A stretch of DNA of 64,000 bases from Zingiber officinale (Eukaryota; Streptophyta; Magnoliopsida; Zingiberales; Zingiberaceae). The stretch covers positions 11,232,894 through 11,296,893 of the forward strand of contig NC_056002.1 in NCBI RefSeq assembly GCF_018446385.1, written 5' to 3'. Positions 12,416-23,782 of the stretch are shown one piece after another; position 1 is the first letter of the stretch; the number at the start of each line of letters is the position of its first letter. A program made the translations under genes and the position numbers. The notes under the pieces were generated by a model, which saw only the letters and a program-made list of their open reading frames with translations, ran no database searches and was not told the origin of the DNA.

Positions 12416-13444
12416 GGCGATTATTAATAGCTTAATGTTAATTTTTTCCATTTTTTGGATTTTTAGGAGATGATAAATGAGGAGTTGGGATTGATGGTTA
12501 TGTGTAACTGGATGTGTGAATGAAATAAATGGAGAAAGAAAGAGTTAGAAAACAAAAGGAAAAAAAAGTAGTCTCATAACCTTCCATTTTATTTAGGTGG
12601 AGTGTCATTTCACTTCCAAATTTTTATTTTTATGTGCTTATTTAAAAATGCTTAAAGAGTTCCTACGCTTCAAAAATACTTCAGATACTTTAAGTTTATA
12701 TTGTTTTACATTTAAGACAAATTGATAATTTTAAATATTAAATCTGAATTAAGGTTTATATGGGAGCAATAACACGAAGCTGACACTTTAGCGGCCATTG
12801 AAATGGTCCCATACCCTCTAAAATGAAATAAACTATAAGGACATTTGCTCTACTGCATCGGTCAATGAGAAAGATTAAACACTCGGTCACACATTTTACA
12901 GTTATTGAATTAATCTCAAGATCTGTTAAACTAATTATCTTGAATTAAGTTTTATATGGGAGTAAAGAAGATATCTTGCATCCTATGGGATACATTTTAT
13001 CCTAATACAGTAATTTTCATTTGAAGAAGGTCAAATATCTAATAAATTATTTTATACTTATTAAAAATTCATCCCAAAATTTATTAAAATAAATACTCAT
13101 ATAAATATTATTAAAAATTCATCTCAAAATTTATTAAAATAAATACTCATATAAATATCAATAACTACGTAGGCTGAATTAAGGTTTATATTGTTAAATA
13201 AGATAATTGAGTTTTTAAAATGAATCAAATTATCAAAATAATTATTTGATTTTGATTTAATTATTTTTAAAATATATTTTATTATTATATTATATATGTG
13301 GAAGCAGAATGGCAGAATAATCTTTAGTTTTTATTAATTTTATTTGGGGTGGACTAGGAAATAAATAAAATTACTTTGTAAATGTAACCGAAATAGGAAA
13401 CTTTAATTAATTAGATAAGTTGACATTAGCTTAATATTCAACAA
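12416..13444. other. AT-rich intergenic DNA
   Basis: No gene was seen. A 50-bp unit (ATTCATCYCAAAATTTATTA core) is repeated twice in tandem at about 13059-13158. Segments beginning GAATTAAG.TTTATAT recur near 12747, 12943 and 13175, which suggests remnants of an old repeated element. Confidence 0.45.
13059..13158. repeat. two-copy 50-bp tandem repeat
   Basis: The segment TTAAAAATTCATC at 13061 recurs exactly 50 bp later and the remainder of the unit is nearly identical. Confidence 0.8.
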
Positions 13445-13517
13445 GCCCGTCTAGCTCAGTTGGTAGAGCGCAAGGCTCTTAACCTTGTGGTCGTGGGTTC
13501 GAGCCCCACGGTGGGCG
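13445..13517 (+). tRNA. tRNA-Lys (anticodon CTT)
   Basis: This 73-nt sequence folds as a standard cloverleaf. The acceptor stem GCCCGTC pairs with GGTGGGC (two G-T wobbles). The D-arm is AGCTCAGTTGGTAGAGC. The anticodon stem CAAGG/CCTTG carries the loop CTCTTAA with anticodon CTT, read as lysine (AAG codons). The T stem GTGGG/CCCAC carries TTCGAGC. Box A and box B are intact, no intron is present, and CCA is not encoded, as usual for nuclear tRNA genes. A CAACAA motif lies just upstream, as in many plant tRNA genes. Confidence 0.96.
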
Positions 13518-14302
13518 ATGTTTTTTCTTTTTCCTTCTCAGGAATCTCTATGCCCTCCATATTGCACATTCATCCTTTCCCGCGTTTATGGCCAGCTTTG
13601 AGCTAGCGAACATGGTGGTCTCCAAATACTCCAGACGATGAGCAACCTGCAAAGAGCTTCAGAATCAGTTCAAATACAAGAAGGAACCTGAATCGAGGCT
13701 CAATCTAGCGGATCAATTCCATGCAACATGTAAAAGAAGATGATGAGAAATTTGACAGAAAGAAGCTCCATGAACTTGAACAGTTACAGAAATCAGAAAT
13801 ATAATAGAATGTGAGAGACATTAATTAGTTGCTGGAATTTTCTTGCCTGATAGAAATTATTGAAACTGATCTATTTTTTTTGGCTGCCAATATGTTCAAT
13901 GATCTTCCGAATAGCACCAAAAACTGTTTAGTCCAAGTTTCTTAATTACTTCTAATGATTTTGATGGTTCACTTATGGATTTAGCGGTAGGAGAGACAAT
14001 CACAGACAAATTGTCTTTGACTAGCTATCTAGATCTATCGTTTCTAACAGGTTTGGAGTCTGATCCCCAAACACTAGATTCTTGTCGATTCTTCCTTCTC
14101 GAGGTTCACTACTAGAAGTTACATGATGATCATTGATGACGACTGATGGCTCCCCGAGCATGGCCTGGCCCTATAATTAGCTTGGTCTATTTTGATCTTA
14201 GCCAGGACAGTGCCATCTCGATCGAGAAGGAACAGTTGCAGACCAGCCCAGGTGATGTGTAGGCTCTCTGTGGCCAGGATGAAGGTGTAACCCCAGACAG
14301 GA
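13518..14302. other. intergenic stretch without a recognised gene
   Basis: Open frames on the minus strand around 14119-14449 give peptides such as YTFILATESLHITWAGLQLF, but no domain was recognised. The overlapping frames make a decayed repeat more likely than a gene. Confidence 0.4.
13521..13526 (+). terminator. RNA polymerase III terminator of tRNA-Lys
   Basis: A run of six T residues starts three bases after the tRNA. Confidence 0.75.
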
Positions 14303-15333
14303 TGAGCCCACACACCTCTCCTTCCACTGCAGCATTGTAAACCCACCATTTTTGTGGCGAATGACCTCGCGATCACTCATGATTAGTTCAAAGTAGTATG
14401 GTGTCGCATAGGAGGTGTCGAGAAGGAAGAGGAAGGACCGACTATACATGATGAATTGAGCTTTGAGGTAGGAGGGGTGGTTCTCGAGAGCTTAATATGA
14501 AATCTCAACTTTATTTTTATAAGTCATTAAACATGTATACTCTCTCTCAAACAAGCTCCGATTCCTAATCCGGCATGAATTATCATCTTGCTGAAAACGA
14601 CAATAGTCGCATAAGTTTGCCCTCATATGTCTCCCCTAAGACTTTGCATTGTGTCATGGTGGTAAAAAGTAATTCGTTCGTCCCCAGCATCTTCGCTAGT
14701 TCATTTTCAGGTCAATACGAAAGAGAAATCACGGATGACTATTAACCATGACAGTTGAATAGACACCCAACTATTAATAAGCATTTATCCTCCACACATG
14801 TCACACAATAGTTGCTTTTCAAATAATAAATGAAACAAAATCATATGTTAAGTTAAGAACACTTGATTCATTATAGACGAGCTAAGGTCACTTATCTAAC
14901 ACTCAATTCTCCATGCTTGGTGTAGATTTATAACAATAAATGATGAATGACTTGTAATGGCCCCCACGTGCTGATATAATTAGTTCATGTAAAGATGTTG
15001 CTGCTAATAGACCTGAGATCAATTCCCAACAAATGTGCAATGCTCTGTTGATTGTCTCAATCCCTCCTTGCATGTGCTATTATTACTAGATGAAAAGTCC
15101 CTCATGATTTACCTCCACCTCCCTTATAGACAGTGAAAGGTCATTCTAGAGGAGTAGCGCACACATCTATCCTTCCATTGTAGCATTGTAAACCCACCAT
15201 TTTGTGGCGAATGACCTTGCGATCACTCATGATTTGCTAAAGTATTATGGTGTCATATAGGAGGTGTCGAGAAGGAAGAGGAAGGACAGACTATACACGA
15301 TGAATTGAGCTTTGAGATAGTAGTAGTAGTAGT

Positions 15334-16143
15334 TGATCCGGTAATAAGGATGAGGGCCCCTCAGTAGCGGGGGGTCAACGACACGTGAAGGTCAAGGGTC
15401 AACGACACGGTCATGCCGAGCGGACTGGCAGACCATCCCCGGACATCCGGCTGACCGGGCACCCAGCCCGGGGCTCCCGGGCGGCCGAACGAAAGACAAC
15501 CCGACCATGGGGCGGGTTTCCGATGCTCAAGGTAAAAGAGTCTCTAAGCCGAGCGGCCGAGCCACAGGGCGAGAAGGCGCAATCTCATTCAAGCACACGA
15601 GCATGGCTTCCGCGCTGAGCGGCTGGCCCGCTCGGCCCGGAGATAAGTAATGGCGCAAAGAGACAAAAATGACAACTGATAACTTCGTCCTCGAGACACC
15701 TGCCGTCGACAAACAGCATGGTTGGCGGCAGGAGTGGACAGAGTATCGTACGGTGGAAGCTTCCACCGTCACATCCGGGATATGCTCGGACGATTGCGGA
15801 ATGACGTTAGACATGCTTTTCTGACACGACCTACTGAGGTATGTTTGGGGAAGCGTGCACGCATCGAGAAGCGTGCACGCATCGAGAAGCGTGCCCTCGC
15901 CTCCCCGGGGTTCTATATAAGGACCCTCAGACTTCGACGGAGGTATGTAATCTTGATCACTGTAGCCACAGTAATGTTACTCTGCTTCTTCGTTGCCTGA
16001 CTTGAGCGTCGGAGGGTCGTCGGAGGGAAACCCCTCCCGGCTCGGCTTCTTTGCAGGTTTTCCGGAGATCTACACCACCAGTCGAAAACAGCGGAGAGTG
16101 TCACGTCCCCAGCGTTCGTCGACTTAGCGCTCGTACAGGATCA
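15334..16143 (+). mobile_element. solo LTR of a Tat-like Ty3/Gypsy element
   Basis: The 810-bp sequence starts TGATCCGG and ends CAGGATCA. It is flanked by the 5-bp direct repeat GTAGT (15329-15333 and 16144-16148). A TATATAAGG motif near 15914 would be the LTR promoter. Both ends match the LTR of element B (54838-55627) read on the other strand, so it belongs to the same family. No internal sequence remains, which fits LTR-LTR recombination. A 15-bp unit with GCACGCATCGAGAAGCGT is duplicated near 15856-15890. Confidence 0.88.
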
Positions 16144-16158
16144 GTAGTAATAGTAGTA

Positions 16159-16191
16159 GAGGAGGAGGAGGAGGAGGAGGAGGAGGAGGAG
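16159..16191. repeat. GGA microsatellite
   Basis: About eleven GGA units directly follow the target-site duplication of the solo LTR. Confidence 0.9.
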
Positions 16192-16746
16192 ATGGTGGTG
16201 GTGGTTCTCTAGAACTTAACATGAAATCTCAACTTTTTATTTTATAAGTAATAAACGGATATACTCTCTCTCAGACAAGCTCCGATTCCTAAACCGGCAT
16301 GAAGCCTCATCTTGCTGAAAAAGACAATAGTCGCATAAGTTTGTCCATGATCATGTCTCTCCCCTAAGACTCTGCATCGGGTCATGGTGATAAAAGGTGA
16401 TTTGTTTGCCCCCAGCATTTCCATCAGCCTTTTTTCAGGTTAACACAGAAAAAAAAAATCACGGGTGACTATTAACTTTAACAGTTGAATAGCGCAAAGA
16501 GGAAGATAGGCATTCAACTAATAACCAGAATTTATTCTCTAGACATGACACACAATAGTTGCTTTTCAGACAATAAATGAAACAAAATCATATTTGAAGT
16601 TAGAACACTTGATTCATTATAAACGAGCTAAGGACACTTATCTAACACTCGATTCGCCATTCTTGGTGTAGATTTATAACAATAAATGATGAATGACTTG
16701 TAATAGCCCCACGAACTGATGCAGTTAGTTCATATAAGGATGTTAT

Positions 16747-17447
16747 CAGTGCCGGCCTTGAGGTGGTCAAGGTAGGGCCGGTGCACAAGGCCCATCTCCC
16801 TAGTAGGCCCCATTTTTTAAATTTTAAAATAAAGTTTTGATATTTTTCATAGTATTAACTAACATTTCTATGTCAATACAAAAGTTTAATTAAAAATGAT
16901 CTAGTTATAAATTATAAACTATTATGGACTTTTTTTTATAAAAGTGCTAAAACTTTGCCTTTTGCTTTTTGAACCTTTTCGCCCGTGCCCGTGCCCGTGC
17001 CCGTGCCCATGCCGACGTCGAGGCTGACGCCGAAGGCTCGACAAACTTTATAGGGGGTAGACTCACCGGTCACGCGAAGTTGTGAACGACAAACCCTAGT
17101 GATCTCGAGCGCCATCATCATAAATTCACAATTTTACAGTCACCTTTGGTCTTCGTGGTTGTTATCACAGCATTCGGTTGGCGTATCAGGTTTCCATTTC
17201 TACTTACGCATCTATGATCAATTGTTTTACTTAAATATGTTTGATTGGATTATACTTTCCATTGATTGTTAGTTTCAACATCAAATTAAAGTATTTTTTT
17301 TCTTTGAAATATGTGATTTTTGGATATCTAGGAATTAAGGTGGATAATTAAAGGGTGCACCGTAGGCATTATGCCATTAATATGTGATTTTAACATCAAT
17401 TGTTTTTTTTTTTGCACCGGATCCTTCAAAGTCTAGGGCCGACCCTG
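16747..17447. mobile_element. hAT-like non-autonomous DNA transposon
   Basis: The 701-bp element has imperfect terminal inverted repeats (CAGTGCCGGCCTTGAG and, on the opposite strand, CAGGGTCGGCCCTAGA). It is flanked by the perfect 8-bp repeat GATGTTAT (16739-16746 and 17448-17455). The undisturbed copy 1 of the surrounding duplication serves as an approximate empty site. It has no transposase frame. A short GCCCGT repeat array lies at about 16981-17010. Confidence 0.82.
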
Positions 17448-17878
17448 GATGTTATTGTAAATAGACTTTAAATCAATTTTCGGCAAATACAGAATGCTTC
17501 ATTGGTTGTCTTAACTCTTCCTTACTTATACTGTTGTTACTAGATGAAGCTCCAAGTGATTGATCTCCACCTCCCTTCCTGGCAGTGAGGGGTCATTATA
17601 GAGATGTAGCTGAGGTGGCAATTTCATTTTTGAGATCAATGAACAATGACATGTAATGGATATCTTTAATGCTAAGTGGGTGGGATTTGGCTTGTTTCAT
17701 TTCCTCCTATTGCCTTTGATTTGTGGGGTACATGGAGACTACGAAAGAAAGAGAAATGATCACTAAACCCTAACTTAATGCAAGACACTTGGATCATTTG
17801 ATGGAAGTACCTATCGATGTGACTATAGAATTAATCTTAGTGTCATTTTATATAGATTTAAACATTTGAATTTTAGTA

Positions 17879-18713
17879 AGATCCGGAAATGATGGGAGGT
17901 CCCACTAAAAATAAATTAAAGGAAGATCGACTGACGTAGAAGATAAAGTTAAACGGGAGAGTCAATTCGGTTGAGCGGACTGAGTATTACCGAGCGGATG
18001 GTACTAACTCAGGAGACAAGTACGTCGGGATCTCCCCGGATGGATAAAATTGCCCTCTGACAATAAAGAGAGCTAAGCAACAGGTGGTCTCACCGGCTGA
18101 GCTTCGCGTCTGGTCAGAGGGAGATAACCGACAAGGGTCAAGAAGCAAGGAAAGAGACAGGCCGATAGATCCAAAGGATATTGCCAAGAGGAGATAGCCT
18201 AGTCGAGCGGGCTTCGGCCGACTGCGCATGACCCCACCAAGGCATGTCCAACAGGTAATCAAAAGTTTCCAGGCTGTTACATCAAAGAACTGCATGGCTC
18301 CCTAAGAAAACATGTCTACGCTTTAGGATGCGTGCACGAATACTACAGTTGGTAAAAGACGACTGCGCTTGCCTGAGTGCCCCTGCCAACTCGTCCTAGA
18401 GTCAACACGGAGAAGGAAAATTACTGGTGACTATTAGTCTTTGGAATAATGATTGACGCATGAGAGAGACATTTGTACCTCATGTTGACAACACCTCATA
18501 TGTTAGCCACTATACCGTCTCGAGGGATGTGCACGAGCATTACAGTGACATTATAAAAAGGGGTTTCTATCTACAGCAAGAGGTATGCACAACTTATTTC
18601 TACACACTTATGCTATAGTTTTTGTCGTTTTAGATATCGTCGGAAAGCGTTAGAGGACCAACACTGGAAACCCCTTCTCGATCCGACGTTGACCTTCCCT
18701 ATTTTGTAGATCA
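17879..18713 (+). mobile_element. older solo-like LTR related to the Tat-like Gypsy family
   Basis: The left edge (ATCCGGAAATGATGGGAGG) aligns with the start of the solo LTR at 15334, and the right edge ends GTAGATCA. A TATAAAAAGGGG promoter motif lies near 18554. No matching target duplication was found, so the boundaries are approximate. It is clearly more diverged than the copy at 15334, and no internal region is attached. Confidence 0.6.
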
Positions 18714-19057
18714 CAAAAAGTCTTCATCAGGTCAAAGAGGGCTCTACATTCTCAATCACCGTCTTTGTTAATTTTGGATGGGATCATAGTAAAAAAATAA
18801 AAAATAAAATTACTGATAGATTAATATTAATAATTGAGAGAAGAAAGAATTAATACAACAGTTAAAAATTCACATATTTATTTTGTTGGTAAATTTAATG
18901 ACGTCCTTCTACTGTACACGTACATTTTATCTTCTCGCTGGGGGCTCCTGTACCGTATCGTACACAGAGCGATTCGAACGTTAAGCCATAAAACAGAATT
19001 GGTTCGAATTCAAACATTTTTTTTTTTGAAAAAAAAATGTTTATTTTTGGATCTGGT
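18714..19057. other. gap between the LTR and the next gene
   Basis: Nothing was recognised. The portion nearest 19057 would be the 3' untranslated region of the minus-strand gene. Confidence 0.4.
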
Positions 19058-20299
19058 TTATGGTGGGGCCACGGCTTCCGCGAACTTCTCCGCCCTGAGG
19101 GCGATTTCCGGTGGCAGCTTCACCTGCGACCTCTCTCCCCGCCGCCAATGTCGCCTGAAGTCGAACCCCAACGCGTCGGAGATCTCGTCGGGGTTCCAGC
19201 CTGCCCGCCTGAGTGAATCGGAGCAGCGATCGGCCTTCACCATCAGTGCGTCGAGCGCGGCCTCGGAGTCGATCGCCGCCTCCCATGGCTCATCGTCGGC
19301 GTCGAACATTCCAGAAGCGGGAACGCGGACGATCTCGTTGACGTCAGAATCGTCCCAGCCGGCGGAGCGAAGCACGGATCCGACGGCGTTCAGGTATCCA
19401 TCGACCCAGATCGGGAGCCGACTCGGCGGCTGGATCTCAACGAATTGCTCCGGATCTAGTTGCGTCGGTGACGCTGATCCGCAGGAGGAGGAGGAAGAGA
19501 ACGAGGAGGTGGAGAACGAGGATTTTCGGCGGTGGCGGTGGCTGCGGCGGTGGTTGGAGGCGGCGTCGCTCCAGAACTCGATCCAGCGGGGCGTGTTTCC
19601 GGGAACGGCGTCAAGGCTCCGTCTTGCGGGAGGCGGCTGAGGGGGCGGATTTAGGGGAACCGGAGAAGCGGTGTACAAGGCGGGTTCCCGCTGGAAGAAG
19701 TCGGCGAGGTGAAGGCCGCAGCTGAACAGTCTGTGCTCGTCGACGTAGAAGATGGGATTGCCGGCGAGGCAGGGGAAACAGGGAAGGTAGCACCGATCGA
19801 AGAGGGGGATGAGGATGGGGGTGCGGCGGAGTTCGGCGCGCGAGAGGCACATGGCCCGATCGGGGACGGTCGGGCGGCGGCCCCAGGCGCGTGGCCACAG
19901 CGCACCGCGGGCGACCTGGAGGGAGACAGCTGCCAGAGGGAGGTCGAGGGCAGCGCGGAGTCGGCGATGGGAGGAGCGCCAGTCGGGGAAGCCGGGAGCG
20001 GAGGGGAGGCCAAGGCTGAGAAGCGCGCGGAGGTCCGGGGGGAAGGAGAAACCTAGATGGCCCTCGATACCAGCGATCTCGGCTTCGGATAGGCCGGTGT
20101 TGACAGGGACAGAGGCGGCGCGGAGGCGGGCTAGGATCGATTCCGCGAGGGGGCGGAAGGACAGGAGGCCGCTGCGGTGGGAGTAGGAAACGGATAAGGA
20201 AGGGGACGCGGGAGCGGAGCAGGCGCGGGCTGAGAGGCGGCGTAGGCCAGCAGCGTGGGAGGTGGCGAGGCTAGACATCCGGCGATCGACGTCGACCAT
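19058..20299 (-). CDS. plant protein of unknown function with an SMI1/KNR4-like region
   Basis: A single GC-rich frame encodes 413 residues from the ATG at 20299. A longer frame reaches 20407, but a TATA-like run at 20347-20358 lies inside that extension, so I prefer 20299. Residues about 69-105 (GLSEAEIAGIEGHLGFSFPP and following) resemble the start of the SMI1/KNR4 (SUKH) fold, which often mediates protein binding. A conserved middle part contains CYLPCFPCLAGNPIFYVDEH near residues 168-190. A serine-rich stretch follows, then a C-terminal part with two AGW-D motifs (SAGWDDSDVNEI, RAGWNPDEISDAL). No signal peptide or membrane segment is apparent. It resembles an uncharacterised plant family known mainly from genome annotation. 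The gene is confident; the fold is inference and the role unknown. Confidence 0.85.
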   Translation of the reverse strand: MVDVDRRMSSLATSHAAGLRRLSARACSAPASPSLSVSYSHRSGLLSFRPLAESILARLRAASVPVNTGLSEAEIAGIEGHLGFSFPPDLRALLSLGLPSAPGFPDWRSSHRRLRAALDLPLAAVSLQVARGALWPRAWGRRPTVPDRAMCLSRAELRRTPILIPLFDRCYLPCFPCLAGNPIFYVDEHRLFSCGLHLADFFQREPALYTASPVPLNPPPQPPPARRSLDAVPGNTPRWIEFWSDAASNHRRSHRHRRKSSFSTSSFSSSSSCGSASPTQLDPEQFVEIQPPSRLPIWVDGYLNAVGSVLRSAGWDDSDVNEIVRVPASGMFDADDEPWEAAIDSEAALDALMVKADRCSDSLRRAGWNPDEISDALGFDFRRHWRRGERSQVKLPPEIALRAEKFAEAVAPP

Positions 20300-20346
20300 G
20301 GCGATGTATAAATTGAACGCATAGAAGGGAGACAGATGCGGCCTCG

Positions 20347-20358
20347 TTATATATATAT
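20347..20358 (-). promoter_or_regulatory. TATA box candidate of the SMI1/KNR4-like gene
   Basis: An alternating TATATATATATA run lies about 50 bp upstream of the chosen ATG on the minus strand. Confidence 0.5.
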
Positions 20359-20407
20359 GCGGGAACAGAGGGAAGACGAGTCTGCAGGAGTGGTGGACCA
20401 CCAACAC

Positions 20408-22109
20408 TGTGAGTCCTGATCCTTCTTTTATACTAATACTTTAACTAAAAAATTATAATTTTAAAATAAGAAAAAAAATATATATTATTTTAGAGTCTTG
20501 GACCCTAAAATTTACTTAAACTCTTAATTAAAATAATAAAGCTATAAATATTTTAATAAATTGGGAGTATAAGAAACTTCTCGGTCCTCCTCCATTACAA
20601 TGCATAGTAGCTTTCATAATAATAAAAAGTATATAATACATCTAATAATTATGGACAGCTTTGCGCATCATCATATTTCATACTTAATTTATATCAGTTC
20701 CTGTGTTTTCTGCGCCATGTTCACTGTTCTCAAACATCACCAGCCAGTCCATTGTTTGTGTTCACCAAATAGATTATAAAAAAAAATGGTTTGCAATAAT
20801 TTCCATGAATTTTATCAGAGTTTATGCGAAAGATTCTAGTTCAATTTGATCAAAAAAAATGTTCCATTGGATTTATTTGTTAATTTTACTATGAGTAATG
20901 ATGAAATAATCAGGTTAGGATTAAATGTTATTGAGTTCGAGTTTGATTTAGATCTACTTAATTGACACGATTTAGGTTAACATAAAATGATCCGATTATA
21001 ATATGTGAAGTAGTTTATAAATATTTTCAGATTAAATTTGAGTAAGATGTGCTAAGTTTAAAATAAATATATTTTAATAAAATCAATTTTTTTGGGATCG
21101 GATTCGGATTAAGCTCATGTTAAAATAAAAATATTTTTATAAATAAATCATTTCAAGTGGAATCGAATTCGAATTGAATTCAGAACATAAATCATTTTAG
21201 CTAGGTTCAAACCAAATACAAATAAACGAATTTGATTCGAATCAAACAATTTAACCTATAATATTTATCAGATCACATACTTACATTTTTGATATTACAA
21301 TTCGTCAATCCGCCAAATCAATCCGAATCCGAATCCGGCCTCCCCTCAGAACATTTTATGGAATACTAAAAATGCCCCCACATCAAGTTAGAATTCCCAG
21401 AATTATCCAAAATGCCATTGCATTGAAGTGATTGGCAATTGATGAGGAACGTCAGTCGCACTGTGATGTGGGCCGGGCCCAAACCCCACCTCGCCACGTG
21501 ACATCACGTGTGCTCATCCATCCAACAACTAAGCCCGGCCCATCTTTTCGTCTCTTCCAATAAAATAAAATAAAGCTCTAATTATTGTCATTCTTTAATA
21601 ATAATAAATTTTTTTCTTATTTTTTTTTCTGTCGGTTTACATTATTCAAAAGGAATTATTAATTCCATTGCAATTTATTTTCATCTATTAACTAAACCCT
21701 CCCACCTGATCGGACCCACCGATCTTATCTTGTTCGATTTATCAAAATCGAGGAGAGATTTTTGCTCACAATTAGACACACTCGATGTGCTTGGAGGAGT
21801 TCGACCTGAACTTTGGCTCATATATACTATTTTTTATAATTAAATTTTATATGCCAACAAATAAATTTATTTATAAATTATTCGTGATCATTAGCGTTAA
21901 GTTTATATATTATTTTAAAATTCAATTAATATAAAAGAGTTTTATTGAATCAAATATCAAACATGAATATCAAATCATTTACTAGTCAGCTCCATCGTTG
22001 GCATGTGGAACCAAGTGAGACGATTAGATGAGGCAAGGAGAGTCTATGCTTGTACTCCACCCCTGATTTGATCGGCTTGATGTGTAAATTTCACCTGCAA
22101 AACCTTCAC

Positions 22110-22164
<55 letters not shown>

Positions 22165-22412
22165 ATGATATTAAATATTTAATTTATGCTAATTAATTCG
22201 GATGACCGATCTAATCTTATAAAAATTTCCAACGATCATTATAATAAATTAGAAATAACTTACAACGGCCTACTTACTTACTAGGAGAGATGATAATTAT
22301 TAGATTAATAAAAAAAATTAAAATAAGATAATTAGCGATTAGTATAATAATTTTGGAATGGCTTGGTATGGAAGAAAGATCCTTAATCCATTTTTTTTTT
22401 CTGATGAGGGAA
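20408..22412. other. AT-rich intergenic DNA with a GC-box/G-box cluster
   Basis: No gene was recognised. A promoter-like cluster lies at 21460-21545: two CACGTG G-boxes at 21495-21500 and 21505-21510, with GGGCCGGGCCC and GGCCCAT motifs around them. A TTA microsatellite lies at 22110-22163. Confidence 0.5.
22110..22163. repeat. TTA microsatellite
   Basis: About 18 uninterrupted TTA units. Confidence 0.95.
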
Positions 22413-22735
22413 TAGTCCACAATCTAATTGTGGTCGATTGTAGTCACAATCCGATCCGGCCGTAATTAATTGCGCTCCTCCTACGTTCATCTTCTCACTC
22501 AAGTTATAGTTTAGTTTGGGACAGGTGGTAGAAGTCGTTGCCGTGGGCAGATGGCTGAGCTGTCGAGCGTCGAGTAGGACAACCTCCAAGCTTCGACCGT
22601 CTATCTCAATCTATCCAAACTACAACTTAAATCTATCCAAACTACAACTTAAATGAGAAGATGAACGTAAAAAAAATCACAATTAATTATGATAGAGTAA
22701 CAATCACAGTCCGATCACAATTAAATTATGGGCCG
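22413..22735. mobile_element. fold-back (MITE-like) element
   Basis: The two arms of about 100 bp are inverted copies. The left arm contains ACGTTCATCTTCTCACTCAA and the right arm, on the opposite strand, contains ACGTTCATCTTCTCATTTAA. The outer parts (CTAATTGTGGTCG and TTAATTGTGATCGG) also match. The loop holds a 22-bp unit (CTATCCAAACTACAACTTAA) repeated twice near 22609-22652. There is no coding capacity, and target duplications were not resolved. Confidence 0.6.
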
Positions 22736-23782
22736 GTCTCTTGAAAAATACACCTCTGTTTGCATTTATTTGCATTACCTCAGTAATTGCAATTAAATGA
22801 TTAATTCTTTAGGCGATATAAACATTATTTGTCTTTGTTTGTTAAGTCACAAAAAGTCTCCAAGTAGGAAAAAATGGAATCATCTCACTTATCCCAAGTA
22901 GGTTAACAAAAACACCTAAATTACAATTAGTGTGGTCAAGTTATAACTTAGATAGGCCTACTTCGCCTTCGGTCTATGAGTTTGAAGAATGCGAATGCAA
23001 GAGTTTTATATTAGTTTATTCAATTAGAATGAATTCTTCTTATTGATCAACTCATGGTTGCAAAAGGTAAAAGACGAATATGCTCATGGTGTCTCTTCGG
23101 AGACATCCGATAAAATTGATTGATCAACTCATGGTATCATTTGTAGAGGTTAGACTCCTCAAGGGGTTAGGTCCTTAGAGTTATGATGAGTGATTAGATC
23201 CTCTAAGAAATTAACAACATATATAAGGTTTGAATACCAACTATAATACATTGCTAGACTTTTTCTTCCAATAGAAAATTTATAAATGTTGGCAACTTGA
23301 ATGAATATCAACCCTTTTTAATTTATCTGGATGGCAAGTGTAAAACTTTTATGGGACCAAACTAATTATATTCAAAATTTATCGGTTCAAAAAATTAAAT
23401 ATCTAAATTATATATATATATATACATATAACCTAATTTAGCGTGGTTGAAAGGTTCACTTTAGTGGAATTGATCTGCTGTATTAAATTTGACTAACTTG
23501 AATTGAGTTGAATTTGTTTGTCGAACTAATAACTTTTGCTACAGTAGTAATGATCATATATTATCAAGAGAACACCTTAAATGCAATGATGATCATATAT
23601 CATCATATTAATATTTTTAAGAAATTATCTTTGTTAATTAATTGCATTTTACATTGTTATGGGTCCTCTTATAAATCGTATTTAATATTATTAGCTTTAT
23701 TATAATTTGAAAAGAATATTTTGATTAAAAAATATTATTTTTTTATATTAGTAAAACCCTAGGAGACTCCAAAAAAAAAAAA
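22736..23782. other. AT-rich intergenic DNA
   Basis: No gene or clear element was seen. It ends in an A-rich stretch at the left boundary of the giant inverted repeat. Confidence 0.4.

Larger units (their letters stand above)
14303..17612. repeat. direct tandem duplication, second copy carrying two insertions
   Basis: Copy 1 (about 14303-15163) and copy 2 (about 15163-17612) share the same sequence order, from AGCATTGTAAACCCACCAT through CTCCGATTCCTAA.CCGGCATGAA and AACACTTGATTCATTATA to CTCCACCTCCCTT. Copy 2 is interrupted by an LTR (15334-16143) and by a hAT-like element (16747-17447). Without these it would be close to 0.9 kb, like copy 1. The interior has no recognised coding potential. 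Confidence 0.85.

Noticed and set aside
14119-14449. Minus-strand frames giving protein-like peptides
   Set aside because: They overlap each other in different frames, match no family I know, and part of the stretch recurs as non-coding sequence in the tandem duplication.
16936-17121. Frame with a GTGTGTGTG run
   Set aside because: It comes from the GCCCGT microsatellite inside the hAT-like element.
19468-20186. Several long plus-strand frames opposite the SMI1/KNR4-like gene
   Set aside because: High GC content makes antisense frames long; their products are Arg/Gly/Ala-rich without domains.
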